From assembly GCF_019059575.1 (NCBI RefSeq), contig NW_024883425.1, forward strand, positions 1 to 64,000: 64,000 bases of DNA, read 5' to 3'. Positions 1 to 16,078 of this stretch are shown here, piece by piece. The DNA is from Amphibalanus amphitrite. Taxonomy: Eukaryota > Arthropoda > Thecostraca > Balanomorpha > Balanidae. The position numbers and the translations under genes are program-made. The notes below the pieces were generated by a model. It was not told the origin of the DNA. It did no database searches and worked only from the letters and a program-made list of their open reading frames with translations. How positions within the stretch are numbered: the stretch's first letter is position 1; each line of letters starts with the position of its first letter.

Positions 1-721
<721 letters not shown>

Positions 722-834
722 TGGTGGTTGACTGAGATTGACAAACACAATTTTATTTCTGTCATAAACCCGTTTTCGCCTTTGGGTCCGCCACAAAAGT
801 AACCATGCTGAAGGCACTGAGCTGTGAACATTTC

Positions 835-1604
835 TTAAAGGAAGGGTGCCACCTTTTGGACACAACGCAGTTTTTACAAGATTAGCCTCACATGAACCTA
901 AAAACCGGCTTCACTTACCTATGCTCGAGACGGTCAGCATTGAATCCGCACGTGAAGTTATCATTTGCGAGTTTTGCTGCCAGCATTCGGGCAGACAAAA
1001 ATCTTCAGCACTATTTCCTCGTCGTGTTAAGGGTATTTTATAAAACATGAAATCAGCAAAGGTATGTATAAAAGTTATACTTTTGAAGCATGTTTTATCA
1101 TTTTGAAAGGGTATATTTTTTCTTTATGGTATACACTTAAGTTTTAAAATTTTAATTGGGAAGTTTTTCTAGTAAGTTGCATGAAGGGTGAAGGGTTCCA
1201 TAGATCTCTTAAGCATTGTAAAGGAAACACCTTTACTCGACTTATTTGATGTTCTTTTGACGTATCTCCGCGTATAGAAAGAAACGCCTACAACTTAGTT
1301 CAAATCATGTTATCTTCTTCCTTTTTATTTGTTCATCTTTTTGTCTCAGTTGCGCCATCAATGCAAATGGCAGAATGATATGTTGCCATGACAACAGGAT
1401 ATGCCAGCCGTCCTAGCTGCCACATCAAACGACCTTGAGTTGTAGTGGTGATATAAACAACGATCTTTTTTTTTGGCCAATGTATTAAATGCAATGTTTC
1501 GGTTTTTTTTGTATATTGTGGACGCGCTAACCACGTCTAAAAATTCAAATAAGTAAAATAGATTCATAGAACAAAAATTTCGGAAGGTGGCACCCTTCCT
1601 TTAA
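835..1604. mobile_element. MITE, TTAAAGG...CCACCTT group, member 1
   Basis: 770 bp including TTAA at both edges. Inverted ends are TTAAAGGAAGGGTGCCACCT on each side. The interior is AT-rich with no coding frame recognised. Confidence 0.8.
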
Positions 1605-1826
1605 CCATTCCTCAACCATTCTGGGTTCCATTTCTCATCAACGCCATCCTCACTACCTATAGACACCAAAAGGGACATGCCCACCGATGTTTCTCGTATT
1701 CACCAGGGTGTCTACCCCCTCCACCACCCCCTAAATCACCATCACCAGCACCCCCACCCCATCACCACCGCCATCACCACCACCAGGCACCACCACTTCA
1801 GCGTCCGTCGTGTCCTCACTACCCAC

Positions 1827-2061
1827 CCATCCCTCCCCGCCCTCCCCGGTTCCACTGCCGACACAGAGCCTTTGACGCGTCCCATCGCCCCCATCCCTCC
1901 CCGCTTCCCCGTTCCACTGGCGGCACAGAGCCCCTGACGGCATCCCATCGCCCCCATCCCTCCCCGCTTCCCCGTTCCACTGGCGGCACAGAGCCTCTGA
2001 CGTCGTCCCATCCCTCCCCGCTTCCCCGTTCCACTGGCGGCACAGAGCCCCTGACGGCGTC
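1827..2061. repeat. ~63-bp GC-rich minisatellite, about 4 units
   Basis: Units begin CCCATCCCTCCCCGC and run through TTCCACTGGCGGCACAGAGC to CTGACG. The first unit is most diverged; the third is shortened by loss of a block around CCCATCGC. The frames through it give repeated peptides but no plausible gene. Confidence 0.9.
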
Positions 2062-4600
2062 CACCAAGTGTGCACCCGGCTCGTGACCTGGCGTCCAAAT
2101 CGGCGCCGCTGCCGCTCATTGCCGCGATTTCGGTGACGTCGGCCGCGGAGAGCGTCATCGGACCGATCCGCCGGCGGCGCTGGGGTCACTCAACGGCCAT
2201 TGAGTCGGCCACGGCGGACGGCCAGTGGCCCCGACCGCAGGGAATTGGGACCACACGGCACGCCGCTGTCGACCTAGTGGCCAATACGCGACCCGCAGCT
2301 GCGAGAGGTCGCCCGTAATCAAACCCGGAATGAACCAACAAAACCCGAGAGTGCGAGGCGGCGCGACGAACGCACCAGGATATTGTCAGCAGATGGACTT
2401 ACTTGTTGGGTTTATATCGCTTTCTTGCCAACTTTGCCACTGGGAGGCTGAATAGACGTCAAATTTCAACAAATCCGTTCACCTTATTGCGTTTACTTAT
2501 TGCTTTACGTTGGCCTTGAATGGTATGATGTCAATAGAATATTGCGAATTTACCAGCTTACGTAATGGCGGTGGAAAGGTAGGCCTATAGTTTGTTCCAG
2601 AGTTTCAGATAGGCGGCTGATCCTGCGATACCTGGCTGTCATCCATCAAAACTGTTAAATGCCTTATGGCGCGAACCACAATCAAAACGCCATGTCGTGA
2701 ATCAGCCAGCCTCGACCTCCAATGTCGTGGCCGCCACATTCCCATGCCGTGAGTGGCCCTGTCGCATCAGGTCACCGGAGCGTCAGCGACTGTCACCATG
2801 CGACGTTCGCGGCGCGGCACAGCTGTCGCCGGTCGCCACGCGACGCCGCCGGGCGGCCACTCCCAGCTGCCCGTGTCGCCCGGCCGTGTGAAGCCGCCGC
2901 GAGCCCGCCCGGTAGCGTGGCGGCGGTCACGAACTCACCCGGAGACAAATGATATCAGGGCCACCGTGACAGCAGGCCGGCTGTCACGTAGCGGCCAGAT
3001 GGGGGCACGAATCTCACCGGACCCAGCTTTGCCAGCGCGGCGGCGGACCGCGGGTGCGCCGCGCACCGCCACCCGGAGACTAGGGTGGGTTATGGAAAGG
3101 CACGGGAGAGGAACGGTAGAGGAACGGGAGAGAAACGGGAGAGAAACGGGAGAGAAACGGGTGAGGAGGGTCAGGCATGGAAGACCGAAGAGGTATGGAA
3201 TGTGTCTACGAGGAGGCACGAATAACAGAGGGACGGATGAGGCACGGGGTCAAGGGAGAGGCACGGATTTGCCGAGAAATCCATGCCCTTCTTATCAACA
3301 ATAAAGCGCGGATGAGGAACGGGTGAAACATAAGATGCAGAGATTGGAATGGGCACAGTGCATCGCAGGTGAACCAAGAGTTCAAAAGCGAGGCACAGGG
3401 ATTACGGGATAGGTCACGGGTGGATCAGAGGAAAAGTCCAATAGGGAATCACGAGCCGAACGCGGATGGAGCATGGACTTCACGGATCGTCGACTGCGGG
3501 CGGGCGGAACAGGCGGGGCCACCATATGGGTGCTCCATTCCGCTGTCGAAGATGGTACGACCTGGGTTATTCAGACGTGGTGAAACAGGCGCGGTGCACA
3601 GCGCTCCCAGGAGGGGCGCTTCCGAGAAATACCCGGCTGTTTCGGGGAACGAGCTGAGCTAATGCGGCGCGCCGGGCACCAGCGGCTGTCAGTTTATGGC
3701 CGTTGTCACACTGGTAACGGCTAGTGGCTGCATGACACGAGCTGGCCGGGGAGCCGCTATATGCTATGGGCGGGCGGTACAATACCCCGAACGGCAAACC
3801 ACGAGAAGGGCAGAAATGAGAACTGGGAGAGCATGCTTGCCCGACGTATGGAAGCTTTCGATATTGTAACGAATATGTTGTTTGGGTATTATGCTGCATT
3901 GAAGTAATGCATAGATGCACATAAGTAAAATTGCATTCTCTACAATACGAAGGTCTGACATATCGTTCCTCATTACAGGCGATTTGGTTCCGCATCAGGC
4001 ATAACAAGCATGCAACTGAGACGCTCATACATAAATGCATTCCAAGATTACCTTACAGGCAACTAGGCACGTCCGTAGGCGTAGACCCTATTGTGTCTCC
4101 TTATTGTTCCTCCATGGAAACAGTAATGATTCAAAATAGAGGCAGGCATCATTGCCATATAACAGAGTCCATAGCTGTAACAAGGATAATATCATGTGCG
4201 TCATTGAAACCCGAGGAGGAACGGAAGAGCAGCTGCGCCCAGCTCCACTTCATCATCCAAAGGTGGCATACGCGCCGGAAGTCGGTTGTTCGATCACGAA
4301 GCAGAAGGGCTCGGGAAGGAAGTCTCTGGACTTGGCCTTGGTAACCGTGTGAAGGTGCCGCCGACCAAGGGCACCCGGAACCAGACACTTCAGCCAATTC
4401 AGCCTAGTCAGCCCAGCGCGGTGACATTTTACTCTGGTGACACTCCGTACTTCGAAACAATATGATGAAGTTCGTATAGCTGATCAGCATAAACTTACTT
4501 ACAAAAACCTGGAGCTGTATAAGCTGTGGCCAGACTGAGCCATGAATAATAGAAAGTAATGCACACCTCTCGCACAACATGATCCTCTAACTGTCTTTAG
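2062..4600. other. Non-coding, two GC/CpG-rich patches
   Basis: CpG-rich stretches at about 2080-2330 and 2690-3090, then the purine array. Open frames here are composition artefacts with no family resemblance. The 66-codon plus-strand frame ending near 4352 was examined and not recognised. Confidence 0.5.
3105..3345. repeat. Purine-rich degenerate tandem array
   Basis: Repeats of ACGGGAGAGA and related GGCACGGG or GGAACGG motifs, grading from exact (about 3110-3160) to diverged copies toward 3345. Confidence 0.7.
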
Positions 4601-4612
4601 GTCCGTCCGTCC

Positions 4613-4690
<78 letters not shown>

Positions 4691-4710
4691 TCCCTCCTCC
4701 CTCCCTCTCA
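4601..4710. repeat. (GTCT)n microsatellite
   Basis: Starts as GTCC repeats, becomes about 19 GTCT units, then decays into CT- and CCCT-rich sequence. Confidence 0.96.
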
Positions 4711-8710
<4,000 letters not shown>

Positions 8711-10562
8711 CTCTGTTTTTTTTTTGTTCTCTCCCCTCGTTTTTAATCTATCTCTCATTCTAACTCTTCTACTTTCTTTCTCCATGCTTCCTTCATTTAT
8801 CTCTTGCTCTTTTATTTTGTTTTGCTCCTCTTCTACCCTCTCTGACGCCACAACCGAACCAAGTTATAAACATCCTCTGTCCAAAATACCTTTACCTGTT
8901 AGATATCCCTCTTTTACCCAAGTTTTCGCTTTGCCGTCCATTTCAGCGTCTCTTAGATGGCTTTCCAGCCTCCATGCTGATCGGGCTCACTAACATTGCA
9001 GCAGGCTTACCTCCCCCGGTCCATGGAGGGACCGGGAGCCTGTCGATGGCAATTATCGTACCACTTGGCTTCTCACCGGTCTAGATTATTACGATACCAC
9101 TGGCAGAGGGGTAATTTATTCATTAGGGTGATAAAAATTCATAGATCGTATGTACCGCAGATAATGCATTTTTTGCGCCGTGCTTTTGCATAAGCAAGGT
9201 GTGAGGGGATGTTTGCCAAATATCTTTTTCCTGGTAATTCTCACGCCACGAGTTTTTGTATGAGTTACTCAGGGAGAGCTCATCTTCCCTTTTAACCTTT
9301 GAACTCCGAAATTACAGGAACTTTTCTCGATATTCTAAATATCTTATAACGAATTTGCAAAGTGTATTGAAGAGATTCCGAGAAATGTTTGTTCTCATTT
9401 GACGAGAATTGAGTACTTAGTGGTCTGACATCTTAGGGCCTAATCAAAGCCCAAAAGCCAACTGTTTGTTGTGTCATCTGTCGTGAGGAATTGGGATGGA
9501 TGCTGTTGACAGTTGAAGTTGACATGCCATTTCGATGTTCAATTTTAGACCGCTGTTGGTGACATACGCTACGGGGTCTCGAAACTGCACAGAAACCAGT
9601 TTCACCAAGTAATCTAACGGCTGAGACAAGTTAATTAACCTATGCAACGCAGTCGAGCATCCAGGAACTCCAAAACAAATTTCGGAGGAAGTAAACCACA
9701 ACGTTTTCATGACCCGTCTAAATCGATTTAGCGGATTTGGCGAAATTTCACGAGCGTTTTTCTCGGAGTGGATACTATTCACCTTACGCAGAAAATGAGC
9801 ATATATACACATGGTTTTAGCTAGCACCTAATTCTATATTTACATTTTCAAAGGATGCCTAAATGCTATGATGGAGCAAATCCATTTGGCAAAATCGGCT
9901 TAACTTGTGCCATGGAAACGTAGCCAATATGTGCCACAGGGCAAGCTAAACCTGTTTGAGAAAATTATCCCGTATTTGAATGAACGAGCCAGCCTGTGAT
10001 AATCATGTCATACACTCATCCCAGAAGATGTTTTTCAACATTGTCAGACCTGTAACCCGTAACACAGTTTTCTGTTGACCGGGTGGTCCAATTGTAGTGG
10101 GTTGTCGCGAGCGCCGCCCGCTGCGCTGGCGAGTGGCCAGCCCGTTACGCTAACTGAGCGGACGCGAGCGGCGGCCGTCTATTGGTCAGATTGTGGTCAT
10201 TAGTGACGTCAGCACTCGGCCGAGTTCAGTTTCAATTGGAAACCAGATTACAGGCAATAACCAGCCATGCTGTTCCCCTCAGGTTCCGGCGGAGTGCTAC
10301 TTACACAGGGCGGCGAGCGGTACACCACACTGCATGCAAGTTTCGTGTGACAATTTGCTTACACCATATCATACAGTTGTTGATGTCTGATGACTCACAT
10401 GGGCATTGGGTAGCTAAATAACAGATCTTGAAGGTCTTTCAAGAGGAAATCAAGCTGCTTACATCCTGCGCCGACGTCGGAATCTGAGATAAAAGTAAAC
10501 ATTATTTATGAATTCCACTTAATTCGTATGATGCACTGCCAATCCACACTGAAAACAATTTA
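8711..10562. other. No gene seen
   Basis: Pyrimidine-rich decay from the microsatellite, then unique-looking sequence. A 117-codon minus-strand frame at 9474-9827 matches nothing I know. Confidence 0.5.
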
Positions 10563-10645
10563 CCCCAAGGCCGGCGAGTAAACCAGTGTTTCACGGGTAC
10601 CCCTATCCGCAACCATTTTTAACCACCCTCCCAGGAGTAGTGCTA

Positions 10646-10744
10646 GGTCCCATTGCGGTGTAGTCGTACTTGCTCTGAGCGGATATAACCGCTGTCAGCG
10701 AACATGTCCGCTGAGAGCAGGGACGACTACACTGCAATGGGACC
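10646..10744. repeat. ~99-base hairpin inside element F
   Basis: Arms starting GGTCCCATTGCGGTGTAGTC and ending with its complement GACTACACTGCAATGGGACC pair over about 39 bases around a short loop, with a few mismatches. It ends two bases before element B1. It may be a miniature foldback transposon. Confidence 0.75.
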
Positions 10745-10746
10745 TT

Positions 10747-12711
10747 AGGGGAAGTTGGGGCAATGCCGGAGTTGGGGCAAAGCCGAAATTCGAGATATTT
10801 CTAAAACCGTACGACATGGATGCCACGTCTCAGTGATGCTCTGAAGCTTAAGTGACTACAATTATCGCATGTTTGTTACGAGTCGTCATTTGGAATACTT
10901 CGGCTGTGAGGGCGCCAGAAGCGTTTTCAAGGTACGTTTCCCTTGTACTACATGCGCCTTTGAAGCTGCATTTCTTACTCATTATGCTACCGTTTGTCTG
11001 GCCAATTCAGTCAAGTAATCTTCAGCATGTCTTTGCATAAGTGTGCTGCCTATTTGAAATTTATACAGCACGTTTAAAAGTTATGGGCCTGCAAATGAAA
11101 GTATGGCTGGCTGGGGTAATGCCGAAAACGTGCAATTACGCACGTTAAAGCAAGATACGTGGACTTTACTGCTGTAGAATAGCAACGCGTATTTTTAGTC
11201 AAACAAATTACACTTACAGCCGGCACAACGGCCTGTTACCTATAAGGAATGATTTACCTGGCATTTTCTTATTATATCACACAATTATAACTTCCAGTGT
11301 GCACCAAGCGTCCTCAAGCTCTTAACCCGCGACCGCCTGGGGGGGGGGGGGGATCGGATCCGACCCCCCCTCCGTTTTTCTTGAATAACTTATGAACCGC
11401 TTACGCTATCGACTTGAAACTCTTGGCATACCTTCTCCCCCATCAATTTGACGTCTCATGTGCAATTTTTAAGAAAAAATTTCCAATTTTTTTTTAGATA
11501 TATCGATTTTAGTGATGTAACTACATGGCGTTTTCAGTCAAAAAGTGGTAAATGTTTAAAAAATCGCCAAAAATCAGGGTTTAAAGCAAATTGCAAATTA
11601 AGGACATGAATAGATGCAGCTCAACAAGTTCTTTAAAATGGCTATCTCGGATTTTCCATAAAATGCGTTTTTCACCCCCAAAAATGCAAAAAACTATATT
11701 TTTTTGGAAAACAGCTCATAAAATCCAAAATTTTGAGAATTTCCAAAAAACCGGAATATATGTTATAGAGCTCTATTAGAACATTAGATGTCCCAAATTT
11801 CAACTTTCTATCTTGATTTTTGACCCCTAAATTGTAAAAAATAGCTCCAACATGCATAGGGCATTCTCTTAGTTATGTATGGTATAAACGATTTTTTATG
11901 CTTTCAATGCACACTTATCACCAAACACAGTGACTTGGGGTCACATATAACCATTACCATCGGATTCGGCGTGAAAAATAAGCCATAAAACATGTGTCTT
12001 ACGCCCATGTAGCAGAAAGTGAAAACCGTGACCTTTCGTGACCTGACCTGACCTTGACCCGTGCTTAGTATGACCCCTATACGCACATGGTACCTTCACT
12101 AGGTCTTTGATGTCATTTTTGGTGAGTTTCGAGCAGCAGCTGTCGATTCCGCTGTCCGTAAGCCTAATCATGCAAAACCCCAGAATTTGACCTTTGACCT
12201 GACCTTGACCCGAAAGTTGACCTAAATCTTAAAATCTTAAGAGTGCTATGGGAAGGTCTCGTAGAGACCTTTCGAACGCCGCCTCGCGGGGCTCGATACG
12301 ACCATTGGTTCTCGAGATAGCAGGGGGGGTCGGATCCGACCCCCCCCCCCCCAGGCTGTCGTGGGTACGGAAATAGCCCAGGCGGTGCCGGGTTAAACCG
12401 CGTGTCAGCTTTGATGAATTTTGGATAAAGTTTGAGATAAATTGGCAAAACATCAATGTCGGCATTCCTCGTAGATCATTTATCCCATTTTCGGCTTTCC
12501 CCGCAGTCCGGGGCAACGCCGAAAAAGTCAGTTCTTTAGATATTTTTAGTTTTTGCGCTTAACGGTATGCGAATTCATCAAATGCGCCTGGTATGTTTGA
12601 AAGACAAAAGACTGGCCTCTCGAATGACGCCAACAAGAATAGCTTATGTTGTCTACCTTGCGTGCTACGGGCGTCAGAAAAAAAGTATTCGGCGTTCCCC
12701 CAACTTCCCCT
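10747..12711. mobile_element. MITE family B, copy 1 (split by element C)
   Basis: Ends read AGGGGAAGTTGGGG and its complement. Removing element C and one TTAA leaves 894 bp, matching copy 2 at 31814-32706 (893 bp) in inverse orientation along its length. No open frame resembles a transposase. Internal direct repeats of GTTGGGGCAA(T/A)GCCG lie at the left end. It lies within element F. Confidence 0.82.
11326..12392. mobile_element. TTAA element, family C (G-run hairpin type)
   Basis: 1067 bp between TTAA copies (11322-11325, 12393-12396). The left end is CCCGCGACCGCCTGGG; the right end is CCCGGCACCGCCTGGG when read inward. Both ends carry a G-run leading into a GGATCC-centred hairpin (right copy GGGGGTCGGATCCGACCCCC). 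TGACCTGACCTTGACC clusters lie near 12035-12062 and 12186-12221, and ATTGGTTCTCGAG lies just inside the right hairpin. No coding capacity is visible. The TTAA duplication is confirmed by the uninterrupted copy at 32128-32131. Confidence 0.85.
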
Positions 12712-12795
12712 TCTGTACTCCTGGGAGGGTGGTTAAAAATGGTTGCGGATAGGGGTACCCGCGAAACACCGGTTTACTCGCCGGCCTTGGGTTAA

Positions 12796-13715
12796 CCCGG
12801 CAGTTGCTGGGGTATTTCGCCACCCACCGTTTGCTGGGGGGGGGGGGGGGCGTTAAACGCCCCCAGCCGATAACTCGAGAACCAATAGGCGCAGCGAAAC
12901 GCACGAGGCGGCAAACGAAAGAGCGCGACTAGAGGCTTCAGATGAGTACTTTAAAGTTGAATTTTGAGGTCACAGGTCGGGTCAAGGTCAGGTCAAACAC
13001 CTGAAATCGGGCTTTCAGTAGCATGGACTTCAGGACTTCGCAATGGGCGTCTCTCGCCATAAACTCTGTCAAAACGGTGCACAATCCATCTTATAAGGCC
13101 TACAAGAGTGTCAGCTCCATGTAGGGGTCAGTCAAGCATAGGTCAGGGTCAAGGTCAGGTCAACCGGGTAGGCACATATCCCCGAAAATCAAAACTGATA
13201 TTCGCAGCCTGTGACGCATGTTTTATAGGTAATTTGGGGCGTAGAACACGATGGTAACATTCATTTTATCATATGTGTACGTGTTTGGCTCAAAAAGTTC
13301 AATTTAATAAATTCATGTATCATGGTCGTGAAGTAGTCACGAAAAATTGCCAAGATTCAGTTTAAGATCATGGAAAATGCGGAACGATAATCAATAATCG
13401 AAGATAGCCATTTGGTTGATCATGGTATTGGCAGTCTAATGGCGTTTACGGCATGTCTGTATGTCTATTCTGTGATTTTATATGATTTTTTGAACATATG
13501 CCGTTTTTGGTCGAAAACTCAGAAATCATGACGTCACTAAAACCTCGATATCTCAAAAATTTTCCGACCGATTTTTTTGAAACTTTGTCACAATAAACTT
13601 CAATCAATTCCCTACAGGTACCCAAAATTTGGCGCGCCTGCGGCGCGCCGTTTTTATGCTATGGCCCGGCAAAAAAAGTGGGGGCGTTTAACGCCCCCCC
13701 CCAGCAACTCGCGGG
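12796..13715. mobile_element. TTAA element, family A, copy 1
   Basis: 920 bp between TTAA copies (12792-12795, 13716-13719), inserted at the right edge of element F. Orientation is opposite to copies 2 and 3. Ends are CCCGGCAGTTGCTGGGG and CCCGCGAGTTGCTGGGG. Subterminal hairpins are GGGGGCGTTAAACGCCCCC or its complement after G-runs of varying length. It contains GGCGCGCC-rich sequence, ATTGGTTCTCGAGTTATCGG in inverse orientation, and AGGTCA clusters. No transposase frame. Confidence 0.87.
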
Positions 13716-13719
13716 TTAA

Positions 13720-15921
13720 ATAGTTTTCAGTGCATAATGATGCACTTTATCGTTTGATGCATGCCCATTGAAGCAGTAAAGGACAGCTCACTATCACAAA
13801 CTTGGGCGAATGGCTATTCGTTCAGAGGGTTCCGTTGAAATAGGGGATTTTTTAAAATAATTAATAAGGTCGTGACATATAGAATCAGATACAAGTCGTA
13901 TGTTGTAGCCTGGACCAGTTCATCACCAAAAGCACACCTCTCCATCTGGATTTGTCCAGCTCGGCCGCCGCATGGTCCCCCGCTGTGACAGGCCCTGAGG
14001 CGGCGCTGACCCTTTGACCCGCCTGCTGTCGGCAGCTCATGATTGGCTACCGAGCGGCAGAGACACCGCCCCCACCGGACGGGGGAGGGAGGGGGAGGAG
14101 GCGCCGGCGGCAGCTGGGGGCCACACTGGCCCAGCGACGGGGGAGGGGGGGGGGAGTGTCCCTCAGTAAGGAAGGGGGCAATTGAAGCAGTGTCGGCCCC
14201 AGGCCTGACGTGCAAATACTCCACGCAATGAAGTTTTCATGAGGAATATAAAGTATGCAGTTATGCAGTGCGTAAAAGATAATGGATACATCTCGTTTCA
14301 AATATGAGAAACGGTAAAAAAAAACACGAAAAAATCAATGATGAAATATTTTACTGCCAAAAACTAAACGATTTCAGCAGTTGTATTTTGCAATAGCATT
14401 TGAATTCAATATAAAATAACAATACATCTAACTATGATGGACTCAAAAGCCGATAACTCCGAAACGCGTTGTTCATGAAAAAAACATTTCATCGTTATAC
14501 CCAGGGATACAACAATCACGCCTTTAGATTAAGTGCACGTAGTATTTGAAATTATTACTGAAGTTATTGAAGAATTAATGGAATATGAACATGGCGGCCT
14601 ATTTTTGTTGAAAGTTAGCAATTTTATTCACGTTTGACATTCATTTCAGAAGCGTTTAAAGTGACACAAAGGTGACACTCCAGGGACAAAGGCTGCAATT
14701 CTGCGAATATCCCTTTGGCCGGTTCCATGGCCATTTTGGAAATAATTCATAGCCGGATGCCTGAGCGGATGATTTGTTGGATCCTGCCCAGAAATCTGCC
14801 CGCCTAATTTATTATTCCCTGAAGGTCGACTATTACGAAATAAATAGTCCGGGATGCCTGCACATTTTCCCGTGGCAACAATTATAAAGAACATCTGTTT
14901 TGCGGTGGATTATTTGTGCCTCATATGAGCATTTGTGACATTCAGATTTCTACCATAAGGCCATTCAGTTGTTTTATGCTCATTATCCTATGGGCTCACT
15001 GGCGGCGAAGCACAATTAAAGAGAGCTTTGTGCCATGAAAAGTGTTTCATCCACTCATTCATTTAAATAAATTCGAACATTGCTGGGAATAAGAGAATAC
15101 AACTGATTAACACAAAGGTTACAAAGGGATTACAACCTAAGAGGAATTCTTCCGCCAACGACTGTTGTCATCGACAGCTTCATATGAAGCTAACGTGACT
15201 GAGATCCATATTTTTGTTGCAGATGTCACCTTTCTATACAGCGTAGGTATTTACTGATAAATTGTGTGGATCACAAATGTCTATACAAACTAAAGAAATC
15301 ACGCCTATATCTACATCGTTTTATACCAGCTTGCCAAAACATTTTCTTTCGTCTCCTTCGTTCCTTTTAAAGCCCCCACAAAAGCATCTGATTGGCCCAT
15401 CTCGATCCCATCTTCCGTGGCTCCCTGCGCGCCTTCTAAGCCGTGACCGGGTTAGCCTGGCTCTCCGGATTGGATCTGGGTCAATGTCGAGCTCGCTTGA
15501 TCAGCCTCATCTGGGGTAGGCCGTCCGACGCTGGCACGAACGCCCTTTTTGTGGCCCGTTCGGCGTGTTGTTGAAGACTCTGAGCCTTTCGTCGGCCACA
15601 TCCTCCGCCGTCTAATGAACCGGGCGGCCGGCGCTGTTGATAATCAGACTCCTTTGACGAGCACCGTCCCACAGGGGCCTTTTTTTCGTCAGGTGAGACG
15701 CGTCCGGCCGCCAGAGCGCGGAGAGAGTGTAGGTGTGGAGAGAGCGGGAGAGCGGAGCTGTGCTCAGCAGTTCCGCCCGCTGAGCCAATCAGGTTAAGAG
15801 CTCCGGTCGCCGCCGGCGCAGTCCGCGGCCGCGACCGTGGCTGCATTTCCGCGTCATCTTGTAGCGACGGCTTCGGTTGCTGGTTTGTGTGTTTACTAGG
15901 TCAATGGCCACGGCCACAGCC
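13720..15921. other. Non-coding, G-rich and GC-rich patches
   Basis: GGGAGG-rich block at about 14070-14160 and a GC-rich patch at about 15400-15850. No supported gene. Confidence 0.5.
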
Positions 15922-16078
15922 GGTATCTTCAGTGGTCAGTGGTCACTGGTCGGTATCTTCAGTGAGTAATGATCAGTGTTCAGTAATCACTGATTGTTTT
16001 GTTGAGTTAGTCACTGGTCGATGTAATTCAGTGGCCGGTCACTGGTCGGTGTTCTTCAGTAAATAATTTAGTGGTCAC
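15922..16078. repeat. Degenerate tandem of GTCACTGGTCGGT / TTCAGTG units
   Basis: Motifs GTCACTGGTCG (three copies) and CTTCAGT or ATTCAGTG recur every 20-60 bases, giving an irregular minisatellite. Confidence 0.7.

Larger units (their letters stand above)
10563..12791. mobile_element. Outer foldback element F with ~76-bp inverted ends
   Basis: The left arm 10563-10639 and right arm 12716-12791 are inverted copies, near identical over about 76 bases (CCCAAGGCCGGCGAGTAAAC ... TCCCAGGAGTA). The right end abuts TTAA and the left end abuts TTTA, suggesting a TTAA-targeting element. Almost nothing remains between the arms except later insertions: a hairpin at 10646-10744 and element B1 at 10747-12711, itself carrying element C. 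So F was originally a palindrome of roughly 160 bp. Confidence 0.75.

Noticed and set aside
1731-2189. 152-codon frame with repeated peptide units
   Set aside because: Produced by the 63-bp minisatellite; open on several frames and with no gene-like context.
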